Source: Modestobacter marinus (GTDB lineage Bacteria > Actinomycetota > Actinomycetes > Mycobacteriales > Geodermatophilaceae). From it: a stretch of 64,000 nt of DNA. The translations under genes and the position numbers were made by a program. The stretch covers positions 1 through 64,000 of the forward strand of contig NZ_JABGCH010000002.1 in the NCBI RefSeq assembly GCF_019799945.1, written 5' to 3'. Below, piece by piece: positions 16,271-24,155 of this stretch. Below the pieces are notes generated by a model. It searched no databases. It saw only the letters and a list, made by a program, of their open reading frames with translations, and was not told where the DNA came from. Every line of letters begins with the position of its first letter. The first letter of the stretch is position 1.

Positions 16271-17413
16271 TCAGCGGGCCGGCCCGCCGAGGACGTGGTC
16301 GATGAAGTGGAGCGCGGCGGGACGGTTCTCCTCCCAGCAGGGCTGGATCTGGTCCGGCGGCAGGACGAACCCACCGTCGAGCGCGGACGCCGGGCGCAGC
16401 TCCACGGTCAGCGACGGGGCGTCGTACTCACCGTAGGTCCAGTCCGTGGTGTCGCCCGCCGTGGGGTACAGCTGCGAGGAAGGCTGCGGGGTGTACGTCG
16501 TCCCGTGCACGTCCTTGATCAGCCGCTGCATCTCCTCGGCGAGCTCTCGCATCTCCCCCAGGTCGGCCTCGTCTTCGACGGGCTCGGAGGTGTAGCCCCA
16601 CGGGTACAGGAGCAGCTGGGAGTAGCTGTGGTAGGTGAGGACACCGCCGAACAGCTGCCGGGCGACGAGGTCGCGCACGGCACGCACCTCCGGCTCGGAG
16701 AAAGCCCGTGGCCCGACGTAGGTCTCGTCAGCGGGGACGTGGCTGGAGGTGTTCACGTCCAACGTGCCCCACATGTAGCCGTAGTTGCGGTTGGGGTCGA
16801 CGCCGATGCTGCCGTCCCGGTTCCGGCGCCGGTTCTTGCGCCAAAGCCGGTTCTGGGTCCGCGTGTACTCGTACCCGTCCGGGTTGACCATCGGGGCCAC
16901 CCACACCTCCCCCTGTTGCAGCCACCCCTGCACCGGGTCGGACGACGAATTCTGGAGCAGGTGCTCGGCCAGCAGGTACGGCACCTCGACGGAGATCCAC
17001 TCCCGGGCGTGGTGGCAGCCGAGGAAGGCGACCTTGCGGGTGCTGCCGCGGCGCTCACCGATGCGCAGCGCCCACAGCGGCCGGTTCTCGACACTGCGCC
17101 CGATCTCGTGGAGCTCGGCGATCCCCGGGTGCTCCTCGGCGAGACGGCGCAAGTCCTCCTCCAGGGTCGCCACGGTGTGGTAGCCGGCCGCGGCCTCGTC
17201 CGTCGCGAACGCCGACAGGTACTGCTCGGTCATCCGCAGTTGCTCGACGTCGTACCCCATGGCCTGCAACCGCCCGACCTGGGCCTCGTCCGCCTGCAGG
17301 ACCAGGTGGTCGGCCCCCACCTCCCACACGTCCAGCCCCAAGGGGCTCGTGAGCAGGCGGGCGAGGGGAGCCCGGGTGCTCGTGGACGTGACTCTCGCGA
17401 TCAGACTCGCCAT
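16271..17413 (-). CDS. M14 zinc carboxypeptidase, 380 aa
   Basis: A prodomain-like N-terminus (1-75) precedes a full M14 domain: zinc ligands in GCHHAREWISVEVPYL (near 134) and TYHSYSQLLLYPWGY (near 260), substrate-binding VNPDGYEYTRTQNRLWRKNR and DPNRNYGYMWG, and the catalytic Glu in LTVELRP (near 338). These enzymes remove C-terminal residues from peptides. ATG 17413 follows GGAGGG. It has no signal peptide although most bacterial relatives are secreted. It sits in an operon with an M43 protease and a helical protein, under box 7. Confidence 0.93.
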   Translation of the reverse strand: MASLIARVTSTSTRAPLARLLTSPLGLDVWEVGADHLVLQADEAQVGRLQAMGYDVEQLRMTEQYLSAFATDEAAAGYHTVATLEEDLRRLAEEHPGIAELHEIGRSVENRPLWALRIGERRGSTRKVAFLGCHHAREWISVEVPYLLAEHLLQNSSSDPVQGWLQQGEVWVAPMVNPDGYEYTRTQNRLWRKNRRRNRDGSIGVDPNRNYGYMWGTLDVNTSSHVPADETYVGPRAFSEPEVRAVRDLVARQLFGGVLTYHSYSQLLLYPWGYTSEPVEDEADLGEMRELAEEMQRLIKDVHGTTYTPQPSSQLYPTAGDTTDWTYGEYDAPSLTVELRPASALDGGFVLPPDQIQPCWEENRPAALHFIDHVLGGPAR

Positions 17414-17447
17414 CGGACCCTCCGTACGAAGTGTCGGACGCCGGTGC

Positions 17448-18074
17448 TCATCCGGCGCCTCCCTGAAGTAGTGCGAACCGCGCGCGTTGCTCCGGGGTGA
17501 GCAGCGCCAGGAGCCGTGCCGAGCCGGCCTCGTCGACTGCCCTCGCGCGGCCCTGGAGACCGGACGAGTCGCTGCTGCGCCCCGCCCCGCGGCCCCGCTC
17601 CGCGCCGGCCTCGGCCAGCACGCGGGCGTACTCGGCCTCGTTCCCCTCGGCGACCGTGGACACTCGCCGGCGCTGCTCCCCCGTGAGGCCGAGGACGTCG
17701 GCCACGTCCTCGTCCAGCAGCGCGTCACCACCCCTGGCCCGCCACGACAGGCGGCGCAGACGGGCGGCGCGCTGCTCCCCGAGCAGTCGTCCGACCTCGC
17801 GCTCGGTCGCCTGCCGCGCCGGCAGCGCGGCGGGGTCGACGTGCGGAGGGCGCCACTCGCCCGTCGAGTAGAGCTGCCTGAGTGCGTCGCGGTAGCGCCG
17901 CTCGATCTGTGCCGCCCGGGTCACCTCCTCCCCGGACATCCCGAGGAGGAGGTGCACGTCCGGGCTGACGAGCAGGGTCACCACCTCACCGGCCGCGGCG
18001 TAGCCGTCGCCCGACACCCGCAGCTCTCCGGCCTCGGGGTCGTCGATCCGCAGCTCGCCGGCTCGGTAGGCCAT
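17448..18074 (-). CDS. Helical protein with LTxxQ-like repeats, 208 aa, unknown
   Basis: The product opens with a beta segment (ELRVSGDGYAAAGEVVTLLV). It continues as charged helices with two LTxEQ motifs, VLGLTGEQRRRVSTVAEGNE and LLALLTPEQRARFALLQ at the C-terminus, reminiscent of Spy/CpxP-like LTXXQ proteins but leaderless. It lies between the M43 and M14 peptidase genes with gaps of 15 and 34 bases, so it is co-transcribed. A chaperone or inhibitor for the peptidases is possible; I have no direct evidence. Confidence 0.8.
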   Translation of the reverse strand: MAYRAGELRIDDPEAGELRVSGDGYAAAGEVVTLLVSPDVHLLLGMSGEEVTRAAQIERRYRDALRQLYSTGEWRPPHVDPAALPARQATEREVGRLLGEQRAARLRRLSWRARGGDALLDEDVADVLGLTGEQRRRVSTVAEGNEAEYARVLAEAGAERGRGAGRSSDSSGLQGRARAVDEAGSARLLALLTPEQRARFALLQGGAG

Positions 18075-18089
18075 GCCGTCCCGGTCCCG

Positions 18090-18986
18090 TCAGAAGGTGC
18101 CGGTCTCGAAGTCGATCCCCGCTCGCGCCGAGTCCGCGGCATCGGCGAGGCCGGCGCCGAGCAGTTCAGGCCGGTAGAGCGTGACGTGCTCCTTCATCCG
18201 GGTGACCTGACCCGCGGAGAACTCCGTCATCCCCGCGTCGTCCGTGTAGTCCATGTAGTTGGTGGTCGGGTCGTTCCCGCTGTCGTTGGGGCACGTGTCG
18301 CGTGTCGGGTCAGCGGGTCCGAAGTGGGGGCTGGCCTCGAACGGCGTGTCCGCGACCTCGTCGCCCGGGGGCGTACAGCCACCCTGGAACGTGTGGTAGA
18401 GACCGAGCCAGTGGCCGACCTCGTGGACGGCGGTCAGGCCGAGGTCGTACGGGCTCGACGAGCCGCCCGGGAGGGTCGAGTAGAGGATCACGACGCCGTC
18501 CCTGACCGGGTCGCCCGCGAAGTCGGTCGGGAACGTGGCCCACCCGAGCAGATTGTTGCCGATGCCGGCGGTGTAGAAGTTGAGCGCCCGGTGCCGGTCC
18601 TCGCCGAGGGCCGTCTTCGCCTTCCGTTCGGCCGGACTGTTCATCGTCATCCTGAACCACACGGGGTCGTCGGTGCGGTCCACCGACGCCCGGGTGAACA
18701 CGATGTCGTGCGGCTTGAAGGAGTCGTTCAGCACGTTGAGCTGGGCGCCGAGCTCCTGGTCGCTCAGTGCGCCGGTCGCGCCGTCGTGGATCACGTGGAA
18801 GTGCACCGGGATCTCCAGACGCGTCACGGCGGAGGCGTCCATGCCGTTCGCCCGGGCGGTGCGGAGGTGGGCGCGGACGCGCTCCCTCTGGAACTCGTTG
18901 AGCTCCGGCGTCCCGCAGCGCCGCCCGCCGCGGACGAACGCCTCCTGGCTGTCGTACTCCCGGTCCCCGATCACCAGCTTCTCCAT
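18090..18986 (-). CDS. M43-type (pappalysin-like) zinc metalloprotease, 298 aa
   Basis: The extended zinc signature HEVGHWLGLYHTF lies near residues 189-201, with the downstream Met-turn in TTNYMDYTDD and paired cysteines (GGCTPPGDEV, DTCPNDSGNDP), as in M43 peptidases. An N-terminal helical segment (QEAFVRGGRRCGTPELNEFQ) looks like the activation region. ATG 18986 follows GGGAGGAG. No Sec signal is present. It heads the operon 18986-15973 (M43, helical protein, M14, prodomain) and is driven from the triple-repeat box 7. Confidence 0.92.
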   Translation of the reverse strand: MEKLVIGDREYDSQEAFVRGGRRCGTPELNEFQRERVRAHLRTARANGMDASAVTRLEIPVHFHVIHDGATGALSDQELGAQLNVLNDSFKPHDIVFTRASVDRTDDPVWFRMTMNSPAERKAKTALGEDRHRALNFYTAGIGNNLLGWATFPTDFAGDPVRDGVVILYSTLPGGSSSPYDLGLTAVHEVGHWLGLYHTFQGGCTPPGDEVADTPFEASPHFGPADPTRDTCPNDSGNDPTTNYMDYTDDAGMTEFSAGQVTRMKEHVTLYRPELLGAGLADAADSARAGIDFETGTF

Positions 18987-19087
18987 GACTCTCCTCCCTG
19001 TGGACCCGACCGTGCCGGAGGGCGGCGACGTGCGACCGTCCGGCACGAGGGGTCCGTCTCCGGCACACCTCGTGGCGATGGCGGAGA

Positions 19088-19130
19088 TGCTCGCGGTCGG
19101 CCCGTCACTCCCCCATCACCCCCGCATCAC
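19088..19130 (-). promoter_or_regulatory. SARP-type triple-repeat box 7, before the M43/M14 operon
   Basis: Three minus-strand heptamers, GTGATGC (19124-19130), GTGATGG (19113-19119) and GTGACGG (19102-19108), have exact 11-base periods. The hexamer 8 bases on (CGAGCA, or GAGCAT shifted by one) is weak. It is back to back with box 8. Confidence 0.75.
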
Positions 19131-19163
19131 GTGTGCGGTCAGAGTCCCGGGTCCGGCCCGCAC

Positions 19164-19206
19164 GTGACACCGCAGTGACGCCGTGGTGATGCCGCACGGC
19201 CAGGCT
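19164..19206 (+). promoter_or_regulatory. SARP-type triple-repeat box 8, before the metalloprotease gene
   Basis: GTGACAC (19164-19170), GTGACGC (19175-19181) and GTGATGC (19186-19192) on the plus strand are each 11 bases apart. Exactly 8 bases on is CAGGCT (19201-19206). The leader to the start codon is about 220 bases and shows no other gene. Confidence 0.8.
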
Positions 19207-19428
19207 CCGCTCCGTCGGGATGCCGGCAACGGCGGAGTGCGTCCCGCGGAGCCGCTGACGGAGGTCGACGATGATGCACGCGGACCGTCGACGGACAGGT
19301 CGTGCTCGATCCGCTGTACCGACCGGTAGTCGTGGCCCCGTGGCTGATCCCGACGCCGGCAACGCCGGCGGTCACCCGCCCGTACCGCGCGTCGACCGTG
19401 CGGCCCCGTCCCGTCCCAGGTGGATGCC

Positions 19429-21609
19429 ATGACCGCTCCCTCCCCGCGCTCGTTGGCCGGCGGCGCCGCCGCCTACTCCGTCGACGTCGGCCGCGTGCCC
19501 GACCCCCAGGGGCCGCCGCCCCCGCTGCCGGATGGGCTGCCGTTCCTGGCGCGCGACTACCGCGCCGGGCTGGGCGACACGAGCGACAGCGGACCGATCA
19601 CGCCGACCCGCACGCTGCGGGGTGGTTGCTACTACGTGCGTTACACACCGCTCCAGACCTCACCGACCCGCCCCGGCGCGATCTACTACCTGGGGACGCT
19701 CCGGGTCCAGCGCGTGGGGACCACCCTGACCATCAGCGGCGACCTGTACCTCCGCCACGTGTCCAGCGGCCCCCCGGCGGACGCTGCAGGTGAGCCGGAA
19801 CCGGCCGACGGCATCCCGGTCCTCCCCCGCGCCGACTACCGCTACTACGTGCGCGCGACCAAGGTGTCCGATTCCCCCGGCGCACGGGAGAGCTTCACCC
19901 TGACGTTCGAGCTGTTCCGGTTCAACGCGGCGATCACCGCGTGGACCAACGAGGGCGTCTCGACGGTGCAGCTCTCGTGGACGACCGCGCCGCCGGGCTA
20001 CCCGTCCGGCGCCGACTACCTCACCGGGGACGTCGAGAACGCGGCGGGCTCGGTGACCGGGACGCTCTCGCTCGGGTGGATCTCCCCCTTCCTGCGCCGC
20101 TCGACCCTGGAGGTCGACCGCGTCCCGGGAGGTGTGGCGCCGAGGACGAACGGCTCGGACGGCTACGGCTGGCGGCAGGTGTTCGAGCCGGTCGGCTGGG
20201 ACCTGACCGTGGTGGAGAGCGACGACGCGGTCGCCGAGCCCAGCGGCGAGTCGTGGGGCGACGCCGAGATGCACGCGGCCATGCTCGAGTACCGCGAGCG
20301 GCGGCAGGCCCTGCTCGATGTGGAGTGGCGCTATCACCTGATGTGCGTGCGGCGCCTCGACGAGACCGAGCGCGGGATCATGTACGACAGCGCGGCCGTC
20401 GACCTGAACAGCACGGCCCGGGAGGGTGTCGGGATCGCCTGCGACTGGGTGTACGAGCAGGACGAGCCCAGCTGGGGAGCCCTCCGGGGCACGCGGTTCG
20501 GTGACGACCCGCCCACCTACTTCCGGACCGCCGTCCACGAACTCGGCCACGCCATGGGGCTCTACCACAACGCGTCGGACAACGGCTTCATGAACACGAC
20601 GGACGTGATCGCCCGGCGCGCGCACGCGGGGCGCCCGTTCCCGCAGAACATCCGGTGGGCGTTCCACCCGGACGACGAGAAGCGGCTCCGTCACATGCCG
20701 GACGTGTGGGTGCGCCCCGGTGGCATCCAGTTCGGCGAGGACTACTCGGTGGCACCCATCGCCGCCGACGACCTGGTCGAGCGGCCTCCGGGGTTGCGGC
20801 TCGAGGTGTGTCCCGTCGGGGAGCTGCTGCCCCTGGGCGCACCGGCGCGGGTCGAGTTCGCAGTGGTCAACGAGTCGACGGCGCCGGTGCTCGTGCCTGC
20901 GTCACTCGGCCTGCGGGGAGGCACCGTGCGAGGGAAGGTGATCGACCCGGCGGGGACGGTGCGGACGTTCCTCCCGCTCGTCCCGTGCATCGAGAGCCAG
21001 CCGCTGCGCGTGCTGGAGCCGGGCGAGCGGGTGTCCTCCTCGGCGACCGTCACGCACGGACCGCAGGGCGCGCTCCTCCCCAGCGCCGGGCTGCACCGCA
21101 TTCTCGTGGAGGTCCGCTGGGACGAGGGCGGCGCGCCGCGTGCGCTCAGCGGCTCGGCCACCCTCCTCGTGACGGCGGCGACCTCGGCCGAGCAGGAGCG
21201 GGCCGCCTACGGGATCCTGTCGACCCCCGACACCCTGCTGGCCATCGCCGCGACCGCCGACATCGGGAACGGCTTCACGGCGATCGAGCAGGCAGCGTCG
21301 GACCCGACGCTGGGCCGGCACTACGCGTGGCTCGAGGCGAAGCGCGCACTCCGGAGCGGGGCGACGACCGACGAGCCGTACCGGCGGGCGCTCGAGCGGC
21401 TCGCCGACGCCGACGTGGTCGTGAGCTCCGCGGAGCGCCGCCGCGCCGTCGAGGCGCTCGACCGCGTCGAGGCGCGATACGCGGTGCACGAGGAGGCCAT
21501 CCGCCACGAGGGGGTGGCCGGGGCGGAGGACGCACCGGACGTCAGATCGCTGCGGAAGCTCGCCGCGGCCGCTCGTCGGAACATGGACGAGGCGAGACGG
21601 CCACGGTGA
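19429..21609 (+). CDS. Large zinc metalloprotease (matrixin-like HExxHxxGxxH), 726 aa
   Basis: HELGHAMGLYH near residue 370 gives a complete metzincin zinc site. The preceding beta-rich 300 residues have no family I can name. The part after the zinc site begins FMNTTDVIARR and then includes an immunoglobulin-like beta domain (PARVEFAVVNESTAPVLVPA) and a charged helical tail. ATG 19429 follows AGGTGGA and is preferred to GTG 19420. There is no signal peptide. The likely role is proteolysis of an unknown target, co-regulated with the divergent M43/M14 operon. Confidence 0.9.
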   Translation: MTAPSPRSLAGGAAAYSVDVGRVPDPQGPPPPLPDGLPFLARDYRAGLGDTSDSGPITPTRTLRGGCYYVRYTPLQTSPTRPGAIYYLGTLRVQRVGTTLTISGDLYLRHVSSGPPADAAGEPEPADGIPVLPRADYRYYVRATKVSDSPGARESFTLTFELFRFNAAITAWTNEGVSTVQLSWTTAPPGYPSGADYLTGDVENAAGSVTGTLSLGWISPFLRRSTLEVDRVPGGVAPRTNGSDGYGWRQVFEPVGWDLTVVESDDAVAEPSGESWGDAEMHAAMLEYRERRQALLDVEWRYHLMCVRRLDETERGIMYDSAAVDLNSTAREGVGIACDWVYEQDEPSWGALRGTRFGDDPPTYFRTAVHELGHAMGLYHNASDNGFMNTTDVIARRAHAGRPFPQNIRWAFHPDDEKRLRHMPDVWVRPGGIQFGEDYSVAPIAADDLVERPPGLRLEVCPVGELLPLGAPARVEFAVVNESTAPVLVPASLGLRGGTVRGKVIDPAGTVRTFLPLVPCIESQPLRVLEPGERVSSSATVTHGPQGALLPSAGLHRILVEVRWDEGGAPRALSGSATLLVTAATSAEQERAAYGILSTPDTLLAIAATADIGNGFTAIEQAASDPTLGRHYAWLEAKRALRSGATTDEPYRRALERLADADVVVSSAERRRAVEALDRVEARYAVHEEAIRHEGVAGAEDAPDVRSLRKLAAAARRNMDEARRPR

Positions 21610-21637
21610 ACGGCGCCGGACGGCACAGACTCTCCTC

Positions 21638-21958
21638 GTGAGCGGCACCGGCGTCACCCTCGGCGAGATGGTCGGGCGGTGGGCCAAGATCGACGACGGC
21701 GGGTCGACGACTCCCTTCCCGCAGGAGATCGAGTTCTTCGCGGACCGCACGTACCGCGCAGTCGGCGACGGGGTGCGCCGGCCGGTCTGGGACGAGGCGT
21801 CGTTCGACGTCCTGCGCGACGGGTCGGTGCGCATCCGGACGGCTGACGACCGCAGGGAGACGTACTCGGCGAGCCTCACGGGCGAGTTGCTCACCCTCTC
21901 CGCCGGCGACGACCGGGTGACCTTCCGACGGATGCCGTCCCGGCCGGACGACCGGTGA
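21638..21958 (+). CDS. Small beta-barrel-like protein, 106 aa, unknown
   Basis: GTG 21638, 28 bases after the metalloprotease, gives MSGTGVTLGEMVGRWAKIDD and continues as alternating beta strands (EIEFFADRTYRAVGDG, SVRIRTADDRRETYSASL, ELLTLSAGDDRVTFRRMP). Short proteins of this look fold as lipocalin-like barrels. The ribosome site is weak. Co-transcription with the metalloprotease suggests an inhibitor or accessory factor; this is inference. Confidence 0.7.
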   Translation: MSGTGVTLGEMVGRWAKIDDGGSTTPFPQEIEFFADRTYRAVGDGVRRPVWDEASFDVLRDGSVRIRTADDRRETYSASLTGELLTLSAGDDRVTFRRMPSRPDDR

Positions 21959-22099
21959 ACTGCAGGCGGGTGCCGCACCACGGTCACCGGCAGGCCGGTG
22001 GCCCGTGCCTCGACCAGGCGTCCACGGCAGCCACGCTCGACCCGCGGTGGTCTTCGCCACGCGTGGCGAGGACGCGGTCCTCTCCCGCGACAAGGACAG

Positions 22100-22131
22100 G
22101 TGACGTTCCGGTGACGCCGGAACTGCAACCT
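22100..22131 (+). promoter_or_regulatory. SARP-type direct-repeat box 9, before the peroxidase/lipase operon
   Basis: GTGACGT (22100-22106), GTGACGC (22111-22117), 11-base period, exactly 8 bases, then CAACCT (22126-22131). About 10 kb of same-strand genes (22304-32887) follow with small gaps, so this may drive them all. Confidence 0.8.
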
Positions 22132-22303
22132 GGGTCGTGACGTCGGTCGGACCCGTCAGGGGGTGTCATGCCGAACTGCGCCACCTCGCGGGCTCCGGTG
22201 TCCGTCGTCCCCGTCGTGACCGTCATGGCGACCCCGAGGTCGGGCGGCGATGACGGGGAGGCCGCCGTCCCGCACGCCGTCACCTCTGCCGCTGGAGGCT
22301 CCT

Positions 22304-22771
22304 GTGCTCTTCCGACACGCCACCGCCGTCCAGGACGACGTCCTCGACGAGCGGGCGCTGCAGCGCATGGACAACCGGGAACTGGATCTGCTGTTCCGCA
22401 GCAGCCCCGCGGGGGACATCCCGCGCGGACGCCTGCCCGGCACGGGGTTGCTGTTCCCGGGAACCCCTGCCTGCGGTCCACTGGCCCGGCTGGTCCACCT
22501 GCTGGTCTGGCAGGGCAAGGAGACCGAGGCCTCGGGGCGGTCGCTGAAGAACCTCGTCGGACCGCTGCGCATGCGGACGATCCGTGCCCGGCTGTCCCAC
22601 GACCGCAGCTGGGTCGACGACAGGGAGTGTGTCCTCATCGACTACTCGAGGACGTCCATCGTGGCCCGGATGGTCCGCGACGAGGTGCGTCTCGTGGGCC
22701 CCTCCCTCTACCTCGGCGTCGTCTGGCTGTGGAGGCGCCGAGTCGGGTGGTTCACCCTGCGCCAGCGGTAG
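22304..22771 (+). CDS. Conserved hypothetical protein of the peroxidase operon, 155 aa
   Basis: GTG 22304 follows GGAGG at good distance. The product has a compact alpha/beta look, with DNRELDLLFRSSPAGDIPRG, GRLPGTGLLFPGT and a C-terminal half rich in aromatic and basic residues (RSWVDDRECVLIDYSRTSIV, ARMVRDEVRLVGPSLYLGVV). I recognise the pattern from uncharacterised proteins with a WxDGxECIxLDYS-type motif but know no function. It is the first clear gene after box 9, before a catalase-like protein. Confidence 0.75.
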   Translation: MLFRHATAVQDDVLDERALQRMDNRELDLLFRSSPAGDIPRGRLPGTGLLFPGTPACGPLARLVHLLVWQGKETEASGRSLKNLVGPLRMRTIRARLSHDRSWVDDRECVLIDYSRTSIVARMVRDEVRLVGPSLYLGVVWLWRRRVGWFTLRQR

Positions 22772-22877
22772 ACGTGCCGGCACCAACTGTCGCCGGTGAC
22801 GGGTGGTCGACGACTCTCCCTCCCGGCCGATCGACCGCCACCCGTCCGCCCCGACCTCCCGATGCGAGGGCCGTGCC

Positions 22878-24143
22878 GTGAACCCCGGAGGCCCGTTCAC
22901 GTACTTCGTCCTCCGCCCGCTCAGCGACCTGTTCCTCTGGGCGTGGCGGCTGGAGCGGCGCCTGGAGTTCCTCTACCGGGCGCACTTCGACCGATGGTTG
23001 CGCCCACCGCTGTTCGCCCTGTTGCAGGCCCTGCAGAACCGCCTGCGCGAGGACGAGCACCTCGCCCTGGCGCAGGAGAAGCAGCTGCCGGACGAGGAGC
23101 GGTACACCCAGGAGATCATCGACGAGATCAGCGCGTTCACCCGCGAGAACTGGCTGCCGGGCGCGGCTCAGCGGTTCGGCAACACCAAGACGTTCGGGGT
23201 GCTCCGGGGAGAGTTCACCGTCCTGCCCGACCTGCCGGAGCACCTGCGGGAGGGGCTGTTCGCCGCGCCGCGCGAGTATCCCGCGTGGGTCCGCTTCTCC
23301 GGGCCCGGCCCCTTCGCGCCACCCGACCTCGAGGACCTGGGCCAGTGTTCGGTGGCGATCAAGGTCATGGGCGTGGACGGCCCGAAGCTCATGCCCGACG
23401 AGGAGCGGACGCAGGACCTGATCCTGGTCTCGCCCGCGAGCTTCGTCACGCCGGACATCCGGGAGAACTCACGGATGCAGAAGTGGGTGCGCGCGAAGGC
23501 ACCCCTGGGCTACCTGCTGGACCCCCCGGGCCGCCACCTGCTCCACCTCGCGATGCAGCTGCTGTACAGCCCCATGCACGCCAACCCGCTGGAGGTCCAG
23601 TACTACAGCAACGTGCCGTTCCTCCTCGGGGAGGGCCGCGCCGTCGAGTACTCCCTGAGGCCCAAGCGGAGGGGAAGGACCAGAATCCCGGCCCACCCGA
23701 CCGAGAACTACCTGCGGGAGGCCATGGTCCGCACCCTGGCCCGGGGCGACTGGGAGATGGACTTCATGGTGCAGGTGCAGACCGACCCGCACCGGATGCC
23801 GATCGAGGACGCCACGGTCAAGTGGCCGGAGCGGCTCTCGCCGTACGTCCCCGTGGCGCGGCTGCGGCTCCCGGCCCAGCGCTTCTACTCCGACGCCCAG
23901 CTGGCCTTTGCCGACGTTCTCCGCTACAACCCGTGGCACAGCCTGCCGGAGCACCGGCCCCTCGGTAACTCCAACCGGGCGCGGCGCCGGATGTACGCAG
24001 AGCTGGCCCAGCTGCGCCAGTCGATGAACGCCGTCCCCCACGTCGAACCCGACGGCAGCGAGGTGTTCCCCGATGACGCCCGGGGGCCGGAGCAGCAGCG
24101 CCGGGCCACCGTGGTCGGTCGCCGTGCCGTCCCTGAAGGCTGA
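22878..24143 (+). CDS. Catalase-fold haem protein, degenerate catalase-like, 421 aa
   Basis: The core shows the catalase barrel and helices in order: YPAWVRFSGPGPF, then GQCSVAIKVMGV, QDLILVSPASFVTPDIREN, NPLEVQYYSNVPFLLG, PHRMPIEDATVKWPERLSPY and FADVLRYNPWHSLPEHRPLG with NSNRARRRMY. The usual N-terminal catalytic His segment is not recognisable, and the region before it is a helical extension (residues 1-110). Relatives of this type may act as peroxidases or hydroperoxide-processing enzymes rather than true catalases. GTG 22878 follows GAGGG. It neighbours DyP and alpha-dioxygenase-like peroxidases. Confidence 0.85.
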   Translation: MNPGGPFTYFVLRPLSDLFLWAWRLERRLEFLYRAHFDRWLRPPLFALLQALQNRLREDEHLALAQEKQLPDEERYTQEIIDEISAFTRENWLPGAAQRFGNTKTFGVLRGEFTVLPDLPEHLREGLFAAPREYPAWVRFSGPGPFAPPDLEDLGQCSVAIKVMGVDGPKLMPDEERTQDLILVSPASFVTPDIRENSRMQKWVRAKAPLGYLLDPPGRHLLHLAMQLLYSPMHANPLEVQYYSNVPFLLGEGRAVEYSLRPKRRGRTRIPAHPTENYLREAMVRTLARGDWEMDFMVQVQTDPHRMPIEDATVKWPERLSPYVPVARLRLPAQRFYSDAQLAFADVLRYNPWHSLPEHRPLGNSNRARRRMYAELAQLRQSMNAVPHVEPDGSEVFPDDARGPEQQRRATVVGRRAVPEG

Positions 24144-24155
24144 TCGGAGGACCCC

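Noticed and set aside
22793-22830. A SARP box directly before the catalase-like gene
   Set aside because: Only one good heptamer (GTGACGG) is present; the position 11 bases earlier reads AACTGTC, and no -10 follows at the right distance.
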